From Streptomyces sp. NRRL F-525 (lineage in GTDB: Bacteria; Actinomycetota; Actinomycetes; Streptomycetales; Streptomycetaceae), in the NCBI RefSeq assembly GCF_000716605.1, contig NZ_JNXE01000012.1, positions 62,001 through 126,000 of the forward strand: a stretch of DNA of 64,000 bases. The letters run 5' to 3'. The position numbers were made by a program, and so were the translations under genes. Position 1 is the stretch's first letter, and each line of letters begins with the position of its first letter. The notes under the pieces are model-generated. The model was not told where the DNA came from. It saw nothing but the letters and a program-made list of their open reading frames with translations, and made no database searches. Positions 51,078-57,993 of this stretch are shown here, one piece after another.

Positions 51078-51728
51078 ATGAAGCTGATCAGCCGGAAGTC
51101 GATCACCGTCGCGGCCGCTGTGGCTGTCGTGGGTGGTCTCTCCATCGCCGCCGTGCCGTCGCAGGCGGCGAGCTCCCCCCATGCCAAGGCGCCCGCCCAG
51201 AGCGGTACGGCGGCTCCGACCCTGACCGCCCGTCAGCTGGCGAAGCTGCCGCTCACCGACCGCCACCTGACCAAGCACGAGAAGGCCAACCTCGCGATCG
51301 TCCTGCGCGACTACTACGTGGCGGAGGGCAGCCACATCGACGTGCCGACCTTCGTCAACAGCTTCACCAAGGACGGCGTCTTCAACGACATGGTCGCCGG
51401 CCAGGCCTACCGGGGTAAGGCCCTCGGCACCGTGCTGCCCTACATGAAGGGCCTCTTCTCCAACGTCCACCGCGACCTCAAGCGCATCACCGTGAACGGC
51501 GACACCATCAGCATCGAGCTGTCGATCGACGGCACGTTCGACGGGCAGCTCCAGACGCCGGCGGGCGTCCTCAAGGGGAACGGCAACAAGGTCGCCGCGC
51601 CTACCGCCGACTTCTGGTACCTGAAGAACGGCAAGGTCACGACGTTCAACTGCTTCGTCGGCTACTCGAAGATGTACTCCGACATGGGCGTGAACTTCGA
51701 CTGGGCCTCGGCGGTCAACAAGCACTGA
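51078..51728 (+). CDS. Secreted SnoaL/NTF2-like protein
   Basis: A 216-residue exported protein. After a signal peptide (about residues 1-32, KLISRKSITVAAAVAVVGGLSIA, cleavage after SQA) the mature part has the cone-shaped NTF2 pattern: RDYYVAEGSHIDVPTFVNSFTKDGVFNDMVAGQAYRGKALGTVLPYMKGLFSNVHRDLKRI, then IELSIDGTFDGQ and TADFWYLKNGKVTTFNCFVGYSKMY. Such proteins can be polyketide-type cyclases, isomerases or ligand binders; export suggests an extracellular ligand. AAGGAA ends seven bases before ATG 51078. It is controlled by the divergent TetR. Confidence 0.82.
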   Translation: MKLISRKSITVAAAVAVVGGLSIAAVPSQAASSPHAKAPAQSGTAAPTLTARQLAKLPLTDRHLTKHEKANLAIVLRDYYVAEGSHIDVPTFVNSFTKDGVFNDMVAGQAYRGKALGTVLPYMKGLFSNVHRDLKRITVNGDTISIELSIDGTFDGQLQTPAGVLKGNGNKVAAPTADFWYLKNGKVTTFNCFVGYSKMYSDMGVNFDWASAVNKH

Positions 51729-51805
51729 GTGGTTCCCCGGCGGGTGACGCGCGGGCACCGCCGCCCGCGCGTCACCCGCGTGGCCGCCGACACCGGCGCG
51801 ACCCG

Positions 51806-52084
51806 GCCGCCGTCCACTCCTTCACCGAGAGCCTCCGCGTCCAACTGGCGGACACCGGCGTCGAGGTCCTCGAACTGATACCCCCGGCGGTACGCACCGC
51901 CTTGATGGGCCAGGAGGACTCGGAGACCGCCATGCCCCTCGACGCCTTCCTCGACGAGGTCATGAGCATCCTGGGCGCGGGCGACCAGCCGGACGAGATC
52001 CTCGTCAAGGCGGTCGAGCCGGTGCGATTCGCCGAGGCCCGTGGTGAGTACGGCGCCATGCTGCGCATGCTGTCCGGTCGCTGA
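51806..52084 (+). pseudogene. C-terminal remnant of a short-chain dehydrogenase
   Basis: In one frame the sequence reads AAVHSFTESLRVQLADTGVEVLELIPPAVRTALMGQ and then an acidic end with AMPLDAFLDEVMSIL. This matches the last third of DltE-type SDR proteins. The N-terminal two-thirds, with the cofactor motif and the active-site S-Y-K except its Tyr-distal part, are absent upstream. The stretch begins abruptly after the secreted-protein gene. A deletion relic is likely. Confidence 0.75.
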
Positions 52085-52176
52085 CGGACCGTCAATCAGC
52101 CTGTCTGTAAGCCGAGTTCGACCACTCGGACAACGCCGACCTGAGCGCACGACCAACCGCAGAGGAGCACACCGGC

Positions 52177-53109
52177 ATGACCACCCGGCTCGGAATGGGT
52201 CTCCCGCAGAACCGGCAGTACGACCTCGGCAAGGACGTGCCCGACGTGGCGCGCGCCGCCGAGGGCATCGGATACGACAGCGTCTGGGTGTACGAACGCG
52301 CCCTGTTCCCGGAACCCCAGACCCAGCCGCTCTACGGCGTCCCGGGCCTGCCCTGGCCCGAGGCCTACCGGGGCGTGGCCGAGCCGCTGGTCACCCTCAC
52401 CCTCGCGGCGGCGGCCACCGAGCGGGTCGAACTGGGCACCGCCGTGCTCGTCGCCCCGCTGCACATCCCTTTCCAACTCGCAAAGTCCCTGGGCACGTTG
52501 GACGCGGCGAGCGGCGGCCGGGTGGTCGCGGGCCTGGGCAGCGGCTGGTCCCTCGACGAGTGCGCGGCGGCCGGGGTGCGCCCGTTCGAGGAGCGCGGCA
52601 AGGTCATGGACGAGGTGTTCGCGGTGTGCCGGGCGGTGTGGGGCCCTGACCCGGTGGTCTACGAGGACGGCCGGGTCACGAGGATCGCCTCGGCCGCGGT
52701 CGGGCCGAAGCCGGTCCGGCCGATCCCGATCCTGGTGCCGGCCAACTCCCCTCGGGCGATGCGCCGGCTCGTCGACCACGCCGACGGCTGGCTGCCCTAC
52801 GCCGACGGGCCCGCCCAAGTGGCCGCGAGCTGGCGGCAGTTGCAGGACCTCGCCGCCGAGCGGGGCCGCACCCGGCCGCTGCGGACGGTCGTACGCGTGA
52901 ACCCGGACTACACCGCCAAGCGGCACGAGGGTCCGGACCGGCAGCCCTTCCAGGGCGATGTCGAACAGATCGTCACCGATCTGATGGCGTACGCCGGGAT
53001 CGGCCTCGACGAGTTCCTGGTCGACCTCTCGTGGGCCGCGCGGGACGCGCAGGAACTGATGGACCTGGCCGCCGAGGTGTACGAGGCGGCCCGTACGGCC
53101 GGCTTCTGA
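52177..53109 (+). CDS. LLM-class F420-dependent oxidoreductase
   Basis: A 310-residue luciferase-like protein. Family features are RLGMGLPQNRQYDLG, GIGYDSVWVYERALFPE, LGTAVLVAPLHIPFQLAKSLGTLDAASGGRVVAGLGSGWSLDECAAAG and the late QIVTDLMAYAGIGLDEFLVDLSW. It belongs to the TIGR03619-like F420 group. The substrate is unknown. It follows the SDR remnant, which may once have been in the same operon. Confidence 0.87.
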   Translation: MTTRLGMGLPQNRQYDLGKDVPDVARAAEGIGYDSVWVYERALFPEPQTQPLYGVPGLPWPEAYRGVAEPLVTLTLAAAATERVELGTAVLVAPLHIPFQLAKSLGTLDAASGGRVVAGLGSGWSLDECAAAGVRPFEERGKVMDEVFAVCRAVWGPDPVVYEDGRVTRIASAAVGPKPVRPIPILVPANSPRAMRRLVDHADGWLPYADGPAQVAASWRQLQDLAAERGRTRPLRTVVRVNPDYTAKRHEGPDRQPFQGDVEQIVTDLMAYAGIGLDEFLVDLSWAARDAQELMDLAAEVYEAARTAGF

Positions 53110-53175
53110 CCGGCGGGCTCCGTCCCCCGGACCGGCGGTTTCCCGGCCCGGGGGACGTTGCTGTGCCTCGCTCGC

Positions 53176-53694
53176 TCAGGGTCGGTCGGCGGGGCCGCCG
53201 AGGTCCGCCTCCTCGGGCAGGATCTCCATGTCTATGTCCTCGCGTCCGAGGAGCGGGCCCAGGGCCAGGCCGCGCTCCGGCGGCCAGAACTCGGGCCTCT
53301 TGCCGGGGACGGGGTCGTCCCCGCCGTCCAGCCACAGTCCCTCGCCGCCGCCGGGGGTGAAGAAGGCCACCATGTGCGCCTGTTCGCCGGTGCGGTTGCG
53401 GAACCGGTGCCGGGTGCCCCTCGGCACGAAGACGAAGTCACCGGTGTTCGCCACGAAGGTCTGGTCGCCGTTCAGGAATTCCAGCTCGCCCGAGATGACG
53501 TAGAAGGATTCGTCGGCGCTCTTGTGCACGTGCGCCACCGGTCCGCCGCCCGGGGGCACCCAGCAGACGGTGAAGCCCACGGCTCCGTCGGTGTCGCCCG
53601 CCGTGGCCAGGGTCTCGTAGACGTCGCCGGACATCCACTTGACCACGCCCTTCTCGGTGGGGACGTGCAGGACGCGGGGGGTGTAATAACTCAT
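53176..53694 (-). CDS. Cupin-domain protein
   Basis: A 172-residue single-cupin protein. The metal-binding motifs are CWVPPGGGPVAHVHKSADESFYVISGELEFLNGD (two His and one Glu) and VFVPRGTRHRFRN (third His). Members are small dioxygenases or sugar/ligand binders. It lies 30 bases downstream of the MBL hydrolase gene on the same strand and is probably co-transcribed with it under control of the TetR at 54601. Confidence 0.85.
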   Translation of the reverse strand: MSYYTPRVLHVPTEKGVVKWMSGDVYETLATAGDTDGAVGFTVCWVPPGGGPVAHVHKSADESFYVISGELEFLNGDQTFVANTGDFVFVPRGTRHRFRNRTGEQAHMVAFFTPGGGEGLWLDGGDDPVPGKRPEFWPPERGLALGPLLGREDIDMEILPEEADLGGPADRP

Positions 53695-53724
53695 GTCGTT
53701 TCCTAGGGAGTTGGAGGTCGGGAG

Positions 53725-54516
53725 TCAGTGGGCGCCGAACCGCCGGGCCTGGTGGGTGGCGGTGCGGACGTCTCCGGCGAAGGGCTCGCCGTGGCCGGGC
53801 AGCAGCAGGTGGACCGTCGGTTCCGCCGCCGGTCCCGCCGCCAGTTCGTCGAGGCGGTCGAGGGCGGCGAGCGCGGCTCCGCTGTCGTGGGTGAAGCAGC
53901 GGCTGACGATCGTGGGTCCGGTCCGGTCGGTGAAGCCGTCGGCGGTGACCAGGGCGTCGCCGGTGAAGAGGAGCCCGCGGTCGGTGAAGAGGTACGCGGC
54001 GCTGCCGGGCGTATGGCCGGGGAGGGCGATGGCCTGGGGCGCGCCGGGTACGTCCTTCAGCACCTGGTCGGCGTCGAAGGTGCGCGCGCCCGGCACCCCG
54101 GGAGCGGTGAAGGCTCCGTCGCGGGCCAGTCGTAGCGGAACGGCGAGAGCGGACGGCCGGCGCAGCAGGTAGGGAACCATCGAACGCTCGGGTTTGGCGT
54201 GGCGGGTCGAGCTCCGTGGGCCGTCGCGCAGGATGGCTTCGTCCCGGTCGTGGATCCAGAGTTCGGCGCCGGCTTCCCGGAGGGCGTGGGCCAGTCCGGT
54301 GTGGTCGGCGTGGCCGTGGGTCAGGAGCACGGCGCGGACGTCGCCGAGGGAGCGGTCGAGGTCGGCCAGCAGTGCGCGGAGTTGCGCCAGATGCGCGGGC
54401 GTTCCCGCGTCGACCAGGACGAGACCGTCCGGGTCCTCGATCAGGTAGAAGTTGACGACGTGGTCGCCGAGGCGGTGGACGCCGGGCGCGACCTGCGTGG
54501 ATGCGGGACGGGACAT
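53725..54516 (-). CDS. MBL-fold metallo-hydrolase
   Basis: A 263-residue metallo-beta-lactamase-fold hydrolase. The zinc motif THGHADHTG, the second-shell LPGHTPGSAAYLF and GHGEPFAGD give the expected His/Asp set for two metals. It resembles glyoxalase II-like or lactonase-type members. It heads a two-gene operon with the cupin gene. The start at ATG 54516 faces a TetR gene across a perfect palindrome. Confidence 0.88.
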   Translation of the reverse strand: MSRPASTQVAPGVHRLGDHVVNFYLIEDPDGLVLVDAGTPAHLAQLRALLADLDRSLGDVRAVLLTHGHADHTGLAHALREAGAELWIHDRDEAILRDGPRSSTRHAKPERSMVPYLLRRPSALAVPLRLARDGAFTAPGVPGARTFDADQVLKDVPGAPQAIALPGHTPGSAAYLFTDRGLLFTGDALVTADGFTDRTGPTIVSRCFTHDSGAALAALDRLDELAAGPAAEPTVHLLLPGHGEPFAGDVRTATHQARRFGAH

Positions 54517-54553
54517 GAGAGCCTCCGGCAGCCGGGCAGTATTCGATACAATG

Positions 54554-54572
54554 GACTGCATCCGATGCAGTC
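54554..54572. promoter_or_regulatory. Perfect palindromic TetR operator
   Basis: GACTGCATC C GATGCAGTC is a perfect 9-1-9 inverted repeat; flanking TACA and TGTA extend the symmetry. It sits between the divergent MBL hydrolase and TetR genes, 28 bases from the TetR ATG at 54601. Confidence 0.8.
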
Positions 54573-54600
54573 GACTGTAACAGAATGGGAGAGTGCGCCG

Positions 54601-55245
54601 ATGCCGGACGGGACGCCACGTCGGTCCTACAACTCCGAGGGCCGCCGCGAGGCCGCGCGCCGCAACCGGGCCGCGGTACTGGACGCCTGCCGGGAGCTGC
54701 TCTTCCAGGACGGCTACCACGCCACGACGATCAAGGCGGTGGCCGAACGCGCGGGCGTCTCCCCGGAGACGGTCTACAAGTCCTTCGGCGGCAAACCGGG
54801 CCTGGTCAAGGCCCTGTGGGACATCACCCTGGCCGGCGACGACGACCCCGTCCCCATGGGAGACCGCCCTCAGATCCAACAGATCCTGGCGACAAGGGAG
54901 TTGAGCACCAAGCTCCGGCTCTACGGCGCGTACGTACGCGGCATCCATGAGCGGATCACCCCGCTGTTCGCCCTGCTGACCCAGGCGGGCCCGGACGTCG
55001 GGGAGGTCCTGGACCTCGGCGAGCGGGAGCGGCTGACCGGCGTCACCGCGTTCGTCACCCACCTGGACGAGAGCGGCGCGCTGGGCCCGGACACCGATCC
55101 GGTCCGCCTGGCGGACGCGGTCTGGGCGCTGGCAGGACCGCAGCTGTACACCCAGCTCACGGCGGGCCGGGGCTGGTCCGCCGACACCTACGAGGAATGG
55201 CTGGCGGACACCCTCACCGCCACGCTCACATCCCGTCCGCGCTGA
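54601..55245 (+). CDS. TetR-family repressor facing the MBL/cupin operon
   Basis: A 214-residue repressor with helix-turn-helix RAAVLDACRELLFQDGYHATTIKAVAERAGVSPETVYKSFGGKPGLVKALWD. ATG 54601 was chosen because an earlier in-frame ATG at 54565 lies inside the palindromic operator. It probably represses itself and the MBL hydrolase - cupin pair. Confidence 0.88.
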   Translation: MPDGTPRRSYNSEGRREAARRNRAAVLDACRELLFQDGYHATTIKAVAERAGVSPETVYKSFGGKPGLVKALWDITLAGDDDPVPMGDRPQIQQILATRELSTKLRLYGAYVRGIHERITPLFALLTQAGPDVGEVLDLGERERLTGVTAFVTHLDESGALGPDTDPVRLADAVWALAGPQLYTQLTAGRGWSADTYEEWLADTLTATLTSRPR

Positions 55246-55306
55246 CACGGACGCGGCCGCCGCACACCCCTCAGGGCGTACGGCGGCCGGCGGTCTCGGC
55301 TTGGGG

Positions 55307-56443
55307 TCAGCAGGTCGGGACGTCCAGCCAGGCCGCGCCCTTGATGTAGATGTTCGTCATCCAGGAACCGTCCGTCAGCTTGGACCAGGCGTCGTTCGTG
55401 TAGCCCTCGGCCGTGACCTCCTGGGCGTGGGCCTGGCAGACCACGTTGACCGTGGTGGGCTGGGCGAAGTAGTCGACCACGCCGGCGTTGACGTTCGGCT
55501 GGCTGTGGGTGCGGACGCCGGTGCCCCAGGTCTGGAACGGCTTGCTGCCCCCTGACGGCGGCGGGGTGCTGCTGCCGCCGCAGTCCGGGATGCCGGGCAG
55601 CGAGGCCGGGCCCTTGATGTAGATGTTGGTCATCCACGAACCGTCGGCCAGCTTGGACCAGATGTCGTTGGTGTAGCCCTCGGCGGTGACGCTCTCGGCG
55701 TGCTCCTGGCACTGGACCGACACCTGGGTCGGACCGGCGAAGGTGTCCACCACGGCACCGCGCACGCTCGGCGTGGAGCGGGTGCGCACCCCCGTGCCCC
55801 AGGTCTCGAAGACCGTACCGCCGTTCGCGGGCGGGGGAGTCGGCGTGCCCGAGCCGTTGATCCGGATCGCGCCCGCGTAGTCGCCGCCGGTGCGGACGGG
55901 GGCGACCCGGATGTGGGTGCCCGACTCGTACGCCTCGACCATCTGCCCGTTGCCCAGGTACATGGCGACGTGGTGGATGTGCCCGCTGCCCCAGAACATC
56001 AGGTCGCCCGGCAGCAGCGGGGCACTGCCCTGCGAAGCGGAGAAGCGGGCCGAGGCCTGCGAGCTGTGGAACTGGTCGTCCGCCGTGCCGTTGAGCAGGT
56101 CCCTGCCGGTGGCCTGGTAGTAGGCGTAGCGCGTCAGGCCGGAGCAGTCGAAGCCCTTGCGCTCGTTGTCGTGGAGGCTGTCGGGGTCCGAGCCGTCGTA
56201 GTAGCCGTAACTGGCGCCCGGGGTGGCCGCGTGGCCGCCGCCCCAGCTGTACCAGACGCCGATCTGCGAACAGGCGGCGTTCACCGCGGCCTGCGCGACG
56301 GCCGAGGCGCCCGGTGCCAGGACACCGCAGGTGGCGTCCTGCGCGGCGGCGTGGGCCGGGGCGGAGACGAACGCGGACAGGGCGAGGACCGAGGCCCCGA
56401 GGAGCGCGCCGCTGGTCCGGCGGCGCGTGCTGCTGGTGTTCAA
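55307..56443 (-). CDS. Secreted NlpC/P60 endopeptidase with two SH3-like repeats
   Basis: A 378-residue cell-wall endopeptidase. The signal peptide ends near AHAAA. The NlpC/P60 core has the catalytic Cys in KGFDCSGLTRYAYYQ, the His in GHIHHVAMYLGNGQ, and the third polar residue in the TGGDYAGAIRING area. Two nearly identical tail repeats of about 65 residues follow (FETWGTGVRTRSTPSVRG ... NDIWSKLADGSWMTNIYIKG and FQTWGTGVRTHSQPNVNA ... NDAWSKLTDGSWMTNIYIKG), probably wall-binding SH3 folds. TTG 56443 is used with AAGGAAG upstream. The ECF sigma gene lies directly upstream on the same strand. Confidence 0.87.
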   Translation of the reverse strand: MNTSSTRRRTSGALLGASVLALSAFVSAPAHAAAQDATCGVLAPGASAVAQAAVNAACSQIGVWYSWGGGHAATPGASYGYYDGSDPDSLHDNERKGFDCSGLTRYAYYQATGRDLLNGTADDQFHSSQASARFSASQGSAPLLPGDLMFWGSGHIHHVAMYLGNGQMVEAYESGTHIRVAPVRTGGDYAGAIRINGSGTPTPPPANGGTVFETWGTGVRTRSTPSVRGAVVDTFAGPTQVSVQCQEHAESVTAEGYTNDIWSKLADGSWMTNIYIKGPASLPGIPDCGGSSTPPPSGGSKPFQTWGTGVRTHSQPNVNAGVVDYFAQPTTVNVVCQAHAQEVTAEGYTNDAWSKLTDGSWMTNIYIKGAAWLDVPTC

Positions 56444-56531
56444 GGAAGTCTTCCTTCGTGTGTTCGTGTGGGTGGCGTCGTGGGCGGGGCGTGCGTGCCG
56501 CTCCCCACCCCCGTGGGGGAGCGGCACGGGC

Positions 56532-57068
56532 TCAGTGGCCGAGCGCGTCGCGCATCTTGGCCAGACCGCGCATCCGGTTGCGCTGGACCGTGCCGCGGTG
56601 GGCGCCGAGGCGTTCGCCCGCGGTGTCGTGGCTGAGGCCCTCCAGGTCCACGAGGATCACCGCCGCGGCCTCCTTCTCGGAGAGCACGCCCAGCAGCGCC
56701 AGCGTGGTCTGGGACGCCTCGTAGGAGGCCAGTCCGCCGTCCCAGCCCGATTCGGGCAGCCGGTCGGTGGACTGCTCGCGCCGGGAGGGGTGCTGCCACG
56801 CGTCGCGCAGCAGGTTCAGGGCGACGGTGCAGGTGTAGGCGTACGGGTGCTGCTGCCGCGTCAGGTTCTGGGCGCGGGCGCGCCGGGAGAGCCGTAGGTA
56901 GGTCTCCTGGAGCAGGTCGTCGGCGTCGTGCGGGTTGCCGGCCAGGGCCAGCAGGCGGCGGCGCAGGCGTGGCATGTCGGCGGCGAAGGACGCGTCGAAG
57001 TCCTTCGGGCTCATCCGGTCGCCGTCCTCGCGCTGCGGTGGCGGGACGGCGCAGGTTCTGGTCTCCAT
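56532..57068 (-). CDS. ECF RNA polymerase sigma factor
   Basis: A 178-residue sigma factor. Region 2 shows DMPRLRRRLLALAGNPHDADDLLQETYLRLSRRA and region 4 shows LLGVLSEKEAAAVILVDLEGLSHDTAGERLGAHRGTVQRNRMRGLAKMR. No anti-sigma gene is next to it. Downstream genes encode a cell-wall endopeptidase, and the upstream neighbour is a VanX-like dipeptidase, so a cell-wall stress role is plausible. Confidence 0.85.
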   Translation of the reverse strand: METRTCAVPPPQREDGDRMSPKDFDASFAADMPRLRRRLLALAGNPHDADDLLQETYLRLSRRARAQNLTRQQHPYAYTCTVALNLLRDAWQHPSRREQSTDRLPESGWDGGLASYEASQTTLALLGVLSEKEAAAVILVDLEGLSHDTAGERLGAHRGTVQRNRMRGLAKMRDALGH

Positions 57069-57182
57069 GCTGTTTCCCCCTCGGTCGTGAACCTCGGTCG
57101 TGAACTCGGCCGTACGGTGCGGTCGTTGTGCGTTCCGGTCGGTGGCTGGTCAGGCCGTCGGGCCGGGGGCGCGGTGGCCCGG

Positions 57183-57259
57183 GGTGCTGGAGGCTGGGGT
57201 CTTTTCTAACCACTCAAAGCCAGCTCCGGTGGTTAGATTTGCCCCCGGCTTCCAGCACC
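57183..57259. terminator. Long nested hairpin between VanX-like and sigma genes
   Basis: Outer arms GGTGCTGGA and TCCAGCACC and inner arms CTAACCAC and GTGGTTAG make a nested structure of about 77 bases. It overlaps the last codons of the VanX-like gene (ends 57233) and precedes the sigma gene by about 115 bases. It may terminate or regulate transcription. Confidence 0.6.
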
Positions 57260-57931
57260 CTGGGCCGCCGGGTCGGGTGGGGCGGCGGGGCCGTAGCGCG
57301 CGGCCGGTGCCCGGCGCAGCAGCGCCCAGTACCGGTCGCCGTACGACCAGTGCCACCATTCGGTCGGGTAGTTGACGAAGCCGGTCGCGCCGAGGGCCCA
57401 GCTCATGAGGGCCCGGTTGGCGCGCGCCTCGGCGCTGATGCCGGGCGCTCCGGTGCGGCAGGCGCCGTCGCTCTCCTCGGGGGTCGCGTTCACCTCCGTG
57501 CCCAGCGGCAGCTCCCGGCCGTCCCGGTCGCACAGCGTCAGGTCTACGGCCCCGCCGCTGACGTGCGGCGCGACCTCCGGCGGTGAGATGTACGCGCTCG
57601 CCAGTTCGCGGATCCGTTCCGGCGACGCGTCCGGGTGGGCCTGGCGCATGGTCCGCGCGTACTGCTCGAAGTACCGGCGCTGCAGAGCGGGCGGCCGGTA
57701 CCCCTCCACCACCAGGAACCGGATCCCGGCCGGCAGCAGCCGCTGGGCCCGCACCAGCCGTCGTAGCGCACCGGCCCTGAGGTGGGCGTAATGGCCGTCG
57801 TCGTCGGCCTGACGGTGGTCGATCCGCAGGTCGTCCGTGCCGCGCAGATCGACCAGCGGTTCGCCGCAGTCGTCCTCCGCGACGGCGGCGACCCGGGGGT
57901 CCGAGAGCGTGATGATCTCTGTCACGTGCAT
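57233..57931 (-). CDS. D-alanyl-D-alanine dipeptidase (VanX-like, M15D)
   Basis: A 232-residue zinc dipeptidase that cleaves D-Ala-D-Ala and so lowers vancomycin targets, or recycles wall peptides. Catalytic Arg is in VEGYRPP. The zinc triad is H-V-S-G-G-A-V-D (His123, Asp130) plus His194 in EWWHW, with base Glu191. The C-terminal PAAPPDPAAQGAGSRGQI tail is disordered. No vanH or vanA gene is beside it, so a full resistance operon is not present in this window. Confidence 0.88.
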   Translation of the reverse strand: MHVTEIITLSDPRVAAVAEDDCGEPLVDLRGTDDLRIDHRQADDDGHYAHLRAGALRRLVRAQRLLPAGIRFLVVEGYRPPALQRRYFEQYARTMRQAHPDASPERIRELASAYISPPEVAPHVSGGAVDLTLCDRDGRELPLGTEVNATPEESDGACRTGAPGISAEARANRALMSWALGATGFVNYPTEWWHWSYGDRYWALLRRAPAARYGPAAPPDPAAQGAGSRGQI

Positions 57932-57993
57932 CAGCTTCGCGGACCCCGCTGCAACCGCTCTGCAAGTTGCCTGTAGGCGGCCCACCAGCACTT

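Noticed and set aside
57233..57931. Vancomycin resistance operon
   Set aside because: Only the VanX-like gene is present; no vanH, vanA or VanRS genes lie next to it, so glycopeptide resistance is not claimed.
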